Shown here piece after piece: positions 1-8,100 of a DNA stretch of 10,976 nucleotides. Both the position numbers and the translations under genes were made by a program. The first letter of the stretch is position 1; each line of letters begins with the position of its first letter. The DNA comes from CALVXC01 sp036636255 (GTDB taxonomy: Bacteria > Bacillota_I > Bacilli_A > RF39 > UBA660): the NCBI GenBank assembly GCA_036636255.1, contig JAVWOV010000034.1:1-10976 (forward strand). Reading direction: 5' to 3'. The notes under the pieces are model-generated. The model had not been told where the DNA came from and searched no databases. It saw only the letters and a list, made by a program, of their open reading frames with translations.

Positions 1-55
1 GTATATTTACTTTTCAAAACAACAAACAAAACTGCTTAATTAAATTATAAAAAAA

Positions 56-85
56 TTTACAAAAATAAATTATATGTGTTATAAT
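56..85 (+). promoter_or_regulatory. Promoter of the parE-parC operon
   Basis: The -35 box is TTTACA at 56-61 (five of six consensus positions). The -10 box is TATAAT at 80-85, with 18 bases between them. A TGT triplet sits directly before the -10 box (77-79), an extended -10 motif. The predicted start point is near 91-93, inside or at the edge of the ribosome-binding sequence AAGGTGAT (90-97), so the leader would be only about 8-10 bases. An unseen upstream promoter is possible because the window begins 55 bases before the -35 box. Confidence 0.6.
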
Positions 86-100
86 GAACAAGGTGATTAT

Positions 101-2002
101 ATGACAAAATATGATGAAAAATCAATAAAAATATTAGAAGGGCTAGAAGCCGTTCGTAAACGACCAGGAATGTATATAGGTTCTACCGACAAAAGAGGAC
201 TACATCATTTAGTATGGGAACTAGTAGACAACTCAATTGACGAAGTAATAAATAACTATGGTAATAAAATAAAAATAACAATTCACAGTGACAACAGTAT
301 AACCGTAGCAGACGAAGGCCGAGGAGTACCAGTGGGAATGCATGCCAGTGGTAAAAGCACCCCCGAAGTTATATATACCGTTTTACACGCCGGAGGAAAA
401 TTTGAAGATGGAAGCTATAAAGTTTCCGGAGGACTACACGGTGTAGGCGCAAGCGTAGTAAACGCCTTAAGTAAATATTTAGAATTAACCATTAAAAGAG
501 ACGGCTATGAATATTACATGAAATTTATTAACGGCGGAAAAGTAGCCATCCCTTTACAAAAAGGCGAAAAAACTAATCGTCATGGTACCAAAGTACACTT
601 TTTAGCAGACGATAGTATTTTTACCCATAACACTTTTTCCTTTACAACCATATGTGAAAGAATGCAAGAAAGCGCCTTTTTATTAAAAGGACTAACCGTC
701 GAAGTTATTGATGAAGAAGACAACAAACAAGAAAAATTTCATTATGAAAATGGCTTAAAAGCCTTTGTAGAATATCTAAACAGTGACCGTAAAAACTTAC
801 ATAAAGTAGTCGGCTTCGAAGCCACAAAAGACAAAATAAACGTCGAAATAGCCATTCAATATACCGAAACATACTCAGAAAATTTAATATCATTTGTAAA
901 TAACGTCAAAACCATTGACGGCGGATCACATGAAGTCGGCTTTAAAAGCGCCATAACACGGGTTTTTAACGACTACGCCCGAAACAACGGTTATTTAAAA
1001 CCAAAAGACAAAAACTTTGACGGCAACGACACCCGAGAGGGACTAACAGCCATTATTAGTTTACAAATACCAGAAAACCTCCTACAATTCGAAGGACAAA
1101 CAAAAGGAAAATTAGGCACACCAGAAGCCCGAGCAATAGTAGAAAACATCGTATCAGAAAAACTAACATTTTTTCTAGAAGAAAACAAAGAAATAGCCAC
1201 CAACATCTTAAACAAAATGGTAAAAAGTAAAATAGTCAGAGAAGCCGCCAGAAAAGCCCGCGACGAAGCCCGTAACGGAAAAAACAAAGACAAAAAAGAA
1301 CGAGCACTAAGCGGAAAACTAACACCCGCACAATCAAGAAACCCCCTAAAAAACGAACTATTTCTAGTCGAAGGAGACTCAGCCGGCGGCTCAGCAAAAT
1401 TAGGGCGAGATCGAAAATTCCAAGCCATCCTACCCCTAAAAGGAAAAGTAATAAACACCGAACGCGCCAAACTAGAAGACATTTTTAAAAACGAAGAAAT
1501 AAACACCATAATTCATACCATAGGCTCCGGTGTTGGCAGTGACTTTGATATCAAAGACTGTAACTACGATAAAATAATTATAATGACCGACGCTGATGAC
1601 GATGGTGCTCATATTCAAGTCTTATTATTAACCTTTTTTTACCGTTACATGAAAGCCATCATTGAATCAGGCAAACTATTTATTGCCATGCCACCATTAT
1701 ATAAATTTACATCCGGTAAAGAAATAAAATACGCCTTTACCGAAGAAGATCGTAAAGAAATAACTAGCAAATTAAATAAATACGAATTACAACGATACAA
1801 AGGATTAGGTGAAATGAATGGCCAACAACTATGGGAAACAACAATGGACCCAAATACACGCAGCTTAATAAAAGTAAACATCAGTGATGTAGCCTTAGCA
1901 GAACGACGCGTTAGTGTTCTAATGGGTGATAAAGTAGAACCACGAAAAGAATGGATAGAAGAAAATGTAGAATTTTCTTTAGAAGATAATTACGTAATTT
2001 AG
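101..2002 (+). CDS. parE: DNA topoisomerase IV subunit B (ParE)
   Basis: This is the ATPase subunit of the type IIA topoisomerase that unlinks daughter chromosomes; with ParC it forms the A2B2 enzyme. I start at the ATG at 101 (633 aa) because AAGGTGAT lies four bases upstream and the protein then begins with the family's usual N-terminus; an in-frame ATG at 74 has no such site. Seen in order: GHKL ATPase with Asn44 in VDNSID, Asp71 in DEGRG and the GGLHGVG lid at 110-116; transducer loop QTKGKLG at 333-339; Toprim VEGDSAGG with Glu424; the metal-binding TDADDDG at 496-502; and QRYKGLGEMN at 564-573. The stretches GRDRKFQAILPLKGK and MGDKVEPRKEWIE match Firmicutes ParE, and the direct parC neighbour supports ParE over GyrB. 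Length is normal. The stop lies 12 bases before the parC ATG. Codon choice is unusually C-ending for such AT-rich DNA. Confidence 0.95.
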   Translation: MTKYDEKSIKILEGLEAVRKRPGMYIGSTDKRGLHHLVWELVDNSIDEVINNYGNKIKITIHSDNSITVADEGRGVPVGMHASGKSTPEVIYTVLHAGGKFEDGSYKVSGGLHGVGASVVNALSKYLELTIKRDGYEYYMKFINGGKVAIPLQKGEKTNRHGTKVHFLADDSIFTHNTFSFTTICERMQESAFLLKGLTVEVIDEEDNKQEKFHYENGLKAFVEYLNSDRKNLHKVVGFEATKDKINVEIAIQYTETYSENLISFVNNVKTIDGGSHEVGFKSAITRVFNDYARNNGYLKPKDKNFDGNDTREGLTAIISLQIPENLLQFEGQTKGKLGTPEARAIVENIVSEKLTFFLEENKEIATNILNKMVKSKIVREAARKARDEARNGKNKDKKERALSGKLTPAQSRNPLKNELFLVEGDSAGGSAKLGRDRKFQAILPLKGKVINTERAKLEDIFKNEEINTIIHTIGSGVGSDFDIKDCNYDKIIIMTDADDDGAHIQVLLLTFFYRYMKAIIESGKLFIAMPPLYKFTSGKEIKYAFTEEDRKEITSKLNKYELQRYKGLGEMNGQQLWETTMDPNTRSLIKVNISDVALAERRVSVLMGDKVEPRKEWIEENVEFSLEDNYVI

Positions 2003-2014
2003 GATGTGAAAAAA

Positions 2015-4519
2015 ATGGATAAAATAATAAAAAAAATTTATGACTATGCTTTAGAAGATATTATGGGTGAAAGCTTTGGTAGATACTCCAAAACAATCAT
2101 ACAAGACAGAGCCCTACCAGATGTCAGAGACGGTTTAAAACCAGTACAAAGAAGAATTTTATACGCCATGTATCGAGACAAAAACACTTACGATAAAGCT
2201 TATAAAAAATCAGCAAAAACCGTCGGTAACGTTATGGGCTTATTCCATCCTCACGGCGACTCTTCAATTTATGAAGCCATGATAAGAATGAGCCAATGGT
2301 GGAAACAAAAAGAACCATATGTAGATGTTCATGGTAACAACGGATCACTAGATGGCGACAGTCCAGCCGCAATGCGTTATACCGAAGCACGACTTTCCAA
2401 ACTAAGCAGTGAAATGGTCAAAGATATCGACCGAAAAACCGTTATGTGGGCTCCTAATTATGATGATACATTATTAGAACCAACCGTCTTACCAGTTAAA
2501 TTTCCTAATTTATTAGTAAACGGTTCAACCGGAATAAGTGCCGGTTACGCAACAAACATTCCCCCCCATAACTTAAGCGAAATCATAGACGCAACAATTA
2601 AAAGAATAGACAACCCCACATGTTATTTAGAAACAATTTTAGACATAATCAAAGGGCCAGATTTTCCAACCGGCGGAATAGCCCAAGGAATAAGTGGTAT
2701 AAAAGACGCTTATAAAAGCGGAAAAGGAAAAATAGTTATCCGATCTAAAACCGAATTTATAAAAAATAAAAACAAAGATCAAATACTAGTAACCGAAATA
2801 CCTTATGAAGTTAACAAAGGCAATTTAGTAAAAAAAATAGACGATATAAGAATAGATAAAAAAATAGAAGGCATCGCCGAAGTAAGAGACGAATCAGACC
2901 GCGATGAACCAATGCGAATAGTAATAGATTTAAAAAAAGACGTAAATAAAGAACTTGTTTTAAATTATCTTTTTAAAAACACCGACCTACAAGTATCTTA
3001 TAATTTTAACATGGTAGCAATAGTTAATCGTCGTCCCATGACCTTAGGCATAATAGACATATTAGACGCTTACATCAAACATTTAAAAGAAATAATAACA
3101 AGAAGAACAAAATTTGATTTAGAAGTAGCAAAAAAAAGAATGCACATCGTTGAAGGTTTTATCCGTGCTTTATCAATTTTAGATGAAATAATAAAAACAA
3201 TACGCGCTAGTAAAAATAAAAGTGACGCCATGAAAAATTTATGCACACAATATAAATTTACCGAAGTACAATCCGAAGCAATCGTGGTTTTACAACTCTA
3301 TCGCTTAACCAATTTTGACGTTAATGAATTTAACAGCGAATATGAACATTTAAAAACCGTTATAACCGGATTAGAAATTATTTTAAACGACGAAACAAAA
3401 TTAAAACACGTCATGAAAGAAGAAATACGCAAAATAAAAAAAGAATATGGAACAGATAGAAAAACAATCATCAAAGAAGAAATAAGTGAAATAAAAATAG
3501 ATACCCTTAATTTAATTAATAAAGAAGACTGTGTCGTAATTGTTACCAAAGACGGCTACGTAAAAAGAACATCACTAAGAAGTTATAACGCAACAGATGA
3601 CTTACCACTATTAAAAGAAAACGATTACATAATAGGAATGTATGAAATGAACACCATGAATACATTGTTAATATTTACAAACTTAGGTAACTATTTATAT
3701 GTTCCAGTTTATGAATTACCCGATTTAAAATGGAAAGAAATAGGCAAACATATAAGTAATATTGTCAAATTAAAAGAAGAAGAAAGCATTATAAAAAGTC
3801 TACCAGTTTATGAATTTAATCAAGATATCATCACCATATTCACCAAAAACGGAATGGTAAAAAGAACAAAAATAGAAGAATTTAAAGCAACCCGCTACTT
3901 TAAACCAATAACTTGCATTAAATTAAAAAACGATGACAACATAATAGCAGTCACCAAAAAAAATAATAACGAAGTATTTATAACAACCAAAAACGGGTAC
4001 GGCTTAAGATATAATATCAAAGAAATACCCATAACTGGTTTAAAAACTAGTGGTGTAAAAGCAATTAACTTAAAAAATGATACCGTTATAAACGGTGATA
4101 TATTTACAAACACAGATTATATCACTATAATAACAGATAAAGGAACTGGAAAACGAATTAAATTAACCGAATTTGAACAAACATCACGCGCACGAAAAGG
4201 TGTCTTATTAGTTCGTGACGTTAAAACCAATCCTTATCATATTTTAAAATCATTTATTGTAAACAATAAAAATAGTATCGGTTTAAAAACAAAAAATAAT
4301 ATTAAAGAAATAAAAATAACCGAATTACCAATTGTAGATCGCTATAAAACAGGAAGCATTATTACTAAAGAAAAATTAATGGACACCTTTATAGTAACCC
4401 AGTTAACCAACAATAAAGAAACAAATAACAACAGTGAAAAAGAAACTCTAGAACCATTAGATACAATTAATGAACAAATAATGACTATTGATGACTTTCT
4501 TGATGATTTTGAAGGTTAA
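2015..4519 (+). CDS. parC: DNA topoisomerase IV subunit A (ParC)
   Basis: This is the DNA-cleaving and rejoining subunit of topoisomerase IV. I prefer the ATG at 2015 (834 aa), with AGGATGTG at 2001-2008 as ribosome-binding site; a GTG at 2006 would add three residues but overlaps that site. The winged-helix and tower region contains GLKPVQRRILY (40-50), the quinolone-determining HPHGDSSIYEAM and the active-site AAMRYTEARLS with Tyr122. The two residues most often altered in resistant strains, Ser83 and Glu87 in this numbering, carry the sensitive-type side chains. The breakage-reunion core is followed by a C-terminal beta-pinwheel of repeated blades of the V..KDGYVKRT and FTKNGMVKRT type, then an acidic, Asn-rich tail. 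GyrA is the alternative, but pairing with parE and the GYVKRTSL-type blades favour ParC. It is co-transcribed with parE. Confidence 0.94.
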   Translation: MDKIIKKIYDYALEDIMGESFGRYSKTIIQDRALPDVRDGLKPVQRRILYAMYRDKNTYDKAYKKSAKTVGNVMGLFHPHGDSSIYEAMIRMSQWWKQKEPYVDVHGNNGSLDGDSPAAMRYTEARLSKLSSEMVKDIDRKTVMWAPNYDDTLLEPTVLPVKFPNLLVNGSTGISAGYATNIPPHNLSEIIDATIKRIDNPTCYLETILDIIKGPDFPTGGIAQGISGIKDAYKSGKGKIVIRSKTEFIKNKNKDQILVTEIPYEVNKGNLVKKIDDIRIDKKIEGIAEVRDESDRDEPMRIVIDLKKDVNKELVLNYLFKNTDLQVSYNFNMVAIVNRRPMTLGIIDILDAYIKHLKEIITRRTKFDLEVAKKRMHIVEGFIRALSILDEIIKTIRASKNKSDAMKNLCTQYKFTEVQSEAIVVLQLYRLTNFDVNEFNSEYEHLKTVITGLEIILNDETKLKHVMKEEIRKIKKEYGTDRKTIIKEEISEIKIDTLNLINKEDCVVIVTKDGYVKRTSLRSYNATDDLPLLKENDYIIGMYEMNTMNTLLIFTNLGNYLYVPVYELPDLKWKEIGKHISNIVKLKEEESIIKSLPVYEFNQDIITIFTKNGMVKRTKIEEFKATRYFKPITCIKLKNDDNIIAVTKKNNNEVFITTKNGYGLRYNIKEIPITGLKTSGVKAINLKNDTVINGDIFTNTDYITIITDKGTGKRIKLTEFEQTSRARKGVLLVRDVKTNPYHILKSFIVNNKNSIGLKTKNNIKEIKITELPIVDRYKTGSIITKEKLMDTFIVTQLTNNKETNNNSEKETLEPLDTINEQIMTIDDFLDDFEG

Positions 4520-4522
4520 ACA

Positions 4523-4549
4523 AAAACCTAGATATTTTATCTAGGTTTT
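4523..4549 (+). terminator. Terminator after parC
   Basis: A perfect 11-bp stem (4523-4533 with 4539-4549, core ACCTAGAT/ATCTAGGT) closes a five-base loop four bases after the parC stop. The T-run at its 3' side is short (TTTT) and the 5' arm is preceded by A residues, so it could work weakly in both directions. It separates the parE-parC unit from the PFOR promoter. Confidence 0.75.
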
Positions 4550-4569
4550 ATAAAAATAAAGCTAACTTA

Positions 4570-4584
4570 TTGATAAATTATCAA
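4570..4584. promoter_or_regulatory. Palindromic candidate operator over the PFOR -35 box
   Basis: The sequence is a perfect 7-1-7 inverted repeat, TTGATAA-A-TTATCAA, whose left half contains the -35 hexamer. A regulator bound here would block RNA polymerase, so repression is the natural reading. The half-site resembles those of FNR/CRP-type (TTGAT...ATCAA, usually four apart; here five), Fur-type (TGATAA...TTATCA, wider spacing) and Rex-type (TTG...CAA, wider) regulators, but matches none in spacing. The regulator is therefore not assigned. Confidence 0.45.
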
Positions 4585-4598
4585 AATTAATTTATAAT
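4570..4598 (+). promoter_or_regulatory. PFOR promoter
   Basis: The -35 box is TTGATA at 4570-4575 and the -10 box is TATAAT at 4593-4598, with exactly 17 bases between them. Only one of the twelve hexamer positions deviates from the vegetative sigma consensus. The predicted start is near 4604-4606, giving a leader of about 18 bases with the weak ribosome-binding sequence GGAACGTGATT (4610-4620) before the ATG at 4623. A palindrome overlaps the -35 box and is listed separately. Confidence 0.75.
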
Positions 4599-4622
4599 TA
4601 ATATAGAATGGAACGTGATTAA

Positions 4623-6386
4623 ATGAAAACAATAACCGTTGATGGTAACGAAGCTTGTAGTAACTCATCATATTTATTTACCGAAGTAGCCGGTATTTAT
4701 CCCATAACCCCCTCAAGCCCCATGGCCGAGCATATTGATGAATGGAGTAAACAACGCCTTAATATATTTAAGAGTCCAGTAAAAGTAGTAGAAATGCAAA
4801 GCGAAGCCGGAGCAGCCGGATTTATTCATGGATCCCTACAAGCAGGATGCTTAACAACCACTTATACATCTAGTCAGGGATTATTATTAATGATTCCCAA
4901 CATGTATAAAATGGCCGGCGAAATGTTACCAGCAGTTATTCACGTAGCAGCACGAAGCCTATCTACCCATGCTTTAAGCATAATGGGCGATCATCAAGAT
5001 ATATATGCAACAAGAGCAACCGGATTTTGCATGCTAGCATCATCAAACGTCGAACAAGCTAATCACTTAGGTGCTATTGCCCATATGGCAGCAATCAAAG
5101 CAAGCTTACCATTTTTGCACTTTTTTGACGGCTTTAGAACTAGTCACGAAATAAATAAAATAAACATATTAGAAAAAGAAGATCTAAACGATATGATACC
5201 AACCGAAGAAATAAAAAAATTTCGTAATAAAGCCTTAAATCCTCAAAAACCACAAACAATTGGTACAGCTCAAATGGACGATATATATTTTCAAGCAACC
5301 GAAGTTAGAAATAAAGATTACAATAAAGTAAGTGATATAGTCAATGACTATATGGAAAAAATAAACAAAATAGCCAACACCAATTATAAACCATTTAATT
5401 ACTACGGACATCCCCAGGCAACTAATATTATAGTAGCAATGGGATCAGTTAATGAAACAATTAAAGAAACAATAACTTATTTAATAAAAAAAGACTATAA
5501 AATAGGCTTAATAGAAGTTCATCTATATCGCCCCTTTTCCCCCAAATATTTTAAAAATGTTTTACCAAAAACCGTTAAAAAAATAGCAGTATTAGATCGC
5601 ACAAAAGAACCAGGAAGTAAAGAACCATTATATTTAGACATATGTGATATAGTTAAAAATACCGACATTTTAGTAGTTGGCGGTCGTTATGGCCTTTCCG
5701 GTAAAGATACGAACCCTAATCATATCATAGCTGTTTTTGATATGTTAAACAATCAATTAAAAGATAACTTCACCATCGGTATTAATGATGATTTAACTAA
5801 TTTAAGTCTAAAAGTAACTACTAACATTAATATAAGCACTTCATCTGAACTATTAATTTATGGCTATGGTTCAGACGGAATGATAAGCGCAGCCAAATCA
5901 ATTATTAAATTAATAGGTAATAATACCCAAAAATATGTTCAAGGTTATTTTGAATATGACTCTAAAAAATCAGGTGGTATGACTATAAGCCATTTAAGAT
6001 TTAATGATCAAAAAATTCAATCAACTTACTATGTGACTAAACCAAATATTGTAGTAGTCAGTAAAGACAACTACTTAAATGTGATAAATCCACTTATTAA
6101 TATCGAAGAAAATGGCACCTTCATTTTAAATACAACAAAAACAAAAGAAGAAATAAACAACTATTTACCAAATGATATAAAAACTATCATCACCAAGAAA
6201 AACATTAAATTTTATATTATAAATGCTGCATCAATAGCAACAAAAGTAGGCCTTAAAAATAAAATAAGTATTATTATGGAAAGCGCCATAATAAAACTAA
6301 GTAATATCATAAATTATGATGAAGCTATTATTAAAATAAAAGAAGAAATAATAAGTAAATATTTAAAAAAGGTCAGGACATTGTAA
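4623..6386 (+). CDS. nifJ: Pyruvate:ferredoxin oxidoreductase, N-terminal part (alpha and gamma domains)
   Basis: PFOR converts pyruvate, CoA and oxidised ferredoxin to acetyl-CoA, CO2 and reduced ferredoxin in the cytoplasm of anaerobes. This 587-aa frame holds the first half of the roughly 1170-aa NifJ chain. YPITPSSPMAEH (26-37), VEMQSEAGAAG (56-66) and HVAARSLSTHALSIMGDHQD (107-126) supply pyruvate- and TPP-contacting residues; Thr29, Glu61 and Arg111 correspond to Thr31, Glu64 and Arg114 of the Desulfovibrio africanus enzyme. A domain-II block follows (MGSVNETI, HLYRPFSP, LDRTKEPGS), then the gamma domain (GYGSDGMISAAK, YFEYDSKKSGGMTISHLRF). The frame ends with four non-homologous residues, VRTL, just after an A_AAA_AAG heptamer. 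The -1 frame continues the family sequence immediately (KKGQDIVNSNILAIDQTF). The full fusion would be 1125 aa. Other than the frameshift, this half is intact. Confidence 0.93.
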   Translation: MKTITVDGNEACSNSSYLFTEVAGIYPITPSSPMAEHIDEWSKQRLNIFKSPVKVVEMQSEAGAAGFIHGSLQAGCLTTTYTSSQGLLLMIPNMYKMAGEMLPAVIHVAARSLSTHALSIMGDHQDIYATRATGFCMLASSNVEQANHLGAIAHMAAIKASLPFLHFFDGFRTSHEINKINILEKEDLNDMIPTEEIKKFRNKALNPQKPQTIGTAQMDDIYFQATEVRNKDYNKVSDIVNDYMEKINKIANTNYKPFNYYGHPQATNIIVAMGSVNETIKETITYLIKKDYKIGLIEVHLYRPFSPKYFKNVLPKTVKKIAVLDRTKEPGSKEPLYLDICDIVKNTDILVVGGRYGLSGKDTNPNHIIAVFDMLNNQLKDNFTIGINDDLTNLSLKVTTNINISTSSELLIYGYGSDGMISAAKSIIKLIGNNTQKYVQGYFEYDSKKSGGMTISHLRFNDQKIQSTYYVTKPNIVVVSKDNYLNVINPLINIEENGTFILNTTKTKEEINNYLPNDIKTIITKKNIKFYIINAASIATKVGLKNKISIIMESAIIKLSNIINYDEAIIKIKEEIISKYLKKVRTL

Positions 6387-6427
6387 ATAGCAATATATTA
6401 GCAATTGATCAAACATTTGCTAATATA
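6362..6427 (+). other. -1 frameshift site in PFOR: slippery heptamer and downstream stem
   Basis: In the zero frame the codons read TAT TTA AAA AAG GTC. This puts A_AAA_AAG at 6365-6371, and an overlapping T_TTA_AAA at 6362-6368; both obey the X_XXY_YYZ rule, and A_AAA_AAG is the E. coli dnaX slippery sequence. Re-pairing one base back gives AAA AAA GGT, matching the conserved KKG of NifJ. Without slippage translation stops at TAA, 6384-6386. A perfect 11-bp stem (6394-6404 with 6417-6427, 12-base loop) lies downstream, but 22 bases separate it from the heptamer, more than the usual 5-9. No strong upstream Shine-Dalgarno-like element is seen. A lost A from an original A7 run would look the same. 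Confidence 0.5.
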
Positions 6428-7999
6428 ACCAAAATAACAATAGACGATCAAATAACAAAAAAAAGAGTTATGCCATTAAATATTTACGAAGCAATAAAAT
6501 TAAGGCAAGGGAACTTATTGCCAACTTCTGCTTTTATTGATAATAAGGATGGTCATACAACATCGGGTACCAGTAAACTAGATAAACGAGGAATAGCTAA
6601 TTACGTTCCTAAATGGATAAATGAAAATTGTATTACATGCAATAAATGCGCCCTTATATGTCCTCATGGCGTTATAATACCATTCCTCCTTAATGAAAAT
6701 GAATACATAAAAGCCCCTGAAGCAGTTAAAAACAAATGCATTAAAGATCTAAAAGGCGACTATTTTTGCTTAGGTATTTCCGTAATGGACTGTACTGGTT
6801 GTGGTTTATGCATAAAAGCTTGTCCTGGTAAACAACAAAATAAAGCTTTAATAACTTTTAAATTAAGCGAACAAATACTTAATAAAGAACAAGAAGTATA
6901 TAATTATTTAATAAATAATATTAAAGAAAAAGATACATATAATATAAACACAATCAAAGGTAGTCAATTTAAAAAACCAAAATTTATGTTTTCAGGTGCA
7001 TGTGCTGGTTGTGGTGAAACAGCATATTTAAAACTATTAACCCAATTATTTGGTGAAAACCTTATGATCAGCAACGCAACTGGATGCTCTTCAATATATG
7101 GTGCTAGTGCACCCTGTATGCCATATGAAATTCCCTGGGCTAGCTCTTTATTCGAAGATAATGCTGAATACGGCTATGGGATGATTGTTGCTAATAACAC
7201 CCTTAGAAACAGATTAAAACAATTAATGAAAAGCGAAAAAAACGAAAAATGTCAAAGCTGGTTAAAAAATAGTAATGACTATCAAATAACACATGAAATT
7301 TATCAACATATTGATGAACAAAATATAAATCAAACAATAAAAGATCTAAAAGAATATATTATTAATAAAAATATTTGGATTATTGGTGGTGATGGTTGGG
7401 CATATGATATTGGTTTTGGAGGAATTGACCACATATTATCATCAACCGATAACATTAATATATTAGTATTAGATTCAGAAGTTTATTCTAATACTGGTGG
7501 TCAAGCATCTAAGGCAACCCCTAAAGGTAGTATTGCATCATTTAGTACAACAGGAAAAATAACTAGCAAAAAGAATTTAGCTAAATACGCTTTAACGATG
7601 CCTCACGTTTATGTAGCCACCATTAATTTAGGTGCTAATCAAGCACAAACTATCAACGCATTAAAAGAGGCAAGTTCATATAACGGTCCATCTATTGTTA
7701 TAGCCTATAGTTCTTGTATAGCTCATGGTATTAAAGGCGGATTAGAAAACAGTTTAGCAATGAACAGTCTAGCTACAAAATGTGGATATTTTCCATTATT
7801 TAGATATAGTCCAATTAATGGATTTAAACTAGACAGTCAAGCAGATTTTATATTATATGAAGAATATATTAATAACCAATCAAGATATAACATATTAAAA
7901 ATGATTAATAAAGAGAACCAAGAAAAATTATTAAACCAGAATAAAGAAGATGCTCAAAATAATTTTAAATATTATCAGAGTTTAGTAAAAAAAGACTAA
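6371..7999 (+). CDS. nifJ: Pyruvate:ferredoxin oxidoreductase, C-terminal part (ferredoxin and TPP domains)
   Basis: This is the second half of PFOR. Homology is continuous from 6371 in the frame that contains the ATG at 6470 (509 aa from there); that ATG has only a weak AAAGAG before it, so independent initiation is uncertain. Numbered from it: two [4Fe-4S] ferredoxin motifs, Cys54/57/60/64 (CITCNKCALICP) and Cys108/111/114/118 (CTGCGLCIKACP), carry electrons outward. The third cluster next to TPP uses Cys178 and Cys181 (GACAGCGE), Cys206 (NATGCSS) and Cys416 (SSCIAHG); the 25-residue gap between the second and third equals that of the D. africanus enzyme. The TPP-binding GDGWAYDIG is at 307-315 and YSNTGGQ with Asn341 follows. 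All cluster ligands and cofactor residues are present, so selection seems to have kept this half working. The stop overlaps the 3' end of a minus-strand small-RNA candidate. Confidence 0.93.
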   Translation, partial: GQDIVNSNILAIDQTFANITKITIDDQITKKRVMPLNIYEAIKLRQGNLLPTSAFIDNKDGHTTSGTSKLDKRGIANYVPKWINENCITCNKCALICPHGVIIPFLLNENEYIKAPEAVKNKCIKDLKGDYFCLGISVMDCTGCGLCIKACPGKQQNKALITFKLSEQILNKEQEVYNYLINNIKEKDTYNINTIKGSQFKKPKFMFSGACAGCGETAYLKLLTQLFGENLMISNATGCSSIYGASAPCMPYEIPWASSLFEDNAEYGYGMIVANNTLRNRLKQLMKSEKNEKCQSWLKNSNDYQITHEIYQHIDEQNINQTIKDLKEYIINKNIWIIGGDGWAYDIGFGGIDHILSSTDNINILVLDSEVYSNTGGQASKATPKGSIASFSTTGKITSKKNLAKYALTMPHVYVATINLGANQAQTINALKEASSYNGPSIVIAYSSCIAHGIKGGLENSLAMNSLATKCGYFPLFRYSPINGFKLDSQADFILYEEYINNQSRYNILKMINKENQEKLLNQNKEDAQNNFKYYQSLVKKD

Positions 8000-8028
8000 A
8001 AAAAAGAAGTCGCGGGTTAAGCGACTTC
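7998..8028 (-). terminator. Minus-strand intrinsic terminator
   Basis: A perfect stem GAAGTCGC/GCGACTTC (8021-8028 with 8006-8013, seven-base loop) is followed on the minus strand by eight T residues (plus-strand A run, 7998-8005). On the plus strand the hairpin is followed by CATAAAAG, not by T. It therefore looks built to end leftward transcription, although no protein gene on that strand lies upstream within 2 kb. Confidence 0.7.
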
Positions 8029-8093
8029 CATAAAAGAATAAAAAGGGGTTGGCTAGTGTGATACTAGCTCCAATTCGCCTAAATCGAATTGGT
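7998..8093 (-). ncRNA. Candidate small RNA antisense to the PFOR 3' end
   Basis: Read on the minus strand, a predicted start at about 8093 falls exactly at the base of an 8-bp hairpin (8085-8092 with 8070-8077). A 6-bp hairpin follows (8063-8068 with 8052-8057), then an unpaired C-rich linker beginning CAACCCC, then a perfect 8-bp GC-rich hairpin and eight U residues. The RNA would be about 96 nt, and its 3' end overlaps the PFOR stop codon. I do not recognise the family. The C-rich unpaired stretch recalls Firmicutes small RNAs such as RoxS/RsaE that pair with ribosome-binding sites; this is analogy only. On the plus strand the same DNA can form a three-way junction (GGGTT 8046-8050 with AATCC 8106-8110), but that reading lacks its own promoter. 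Confidence 0.5.
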
Positions 8094-8100
8094 AATTTAT

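Noticed and set aside
74..100. Upstream ATG at 74 as the parE start
   Set aside because: It overlaps the -10 region, would precede the predicted transcript start, and adds nine residues without similarity to ParE.
991..1509. Long open frames on the minus strand inside parE and parC
   Set aside because: They lie wholly within well-conserved genes, have no ribosome-binding sites and encode low-complexity, Ser/Phe-rich sequence, as expected for shadows of real genes.
2561..2567. Run of seven C residues in parC as a phase-variable tract
   Set aside because: It encodes the two prolines of the conserved IPPHN motif in frame; a switching tract in an essential gene is implausible.
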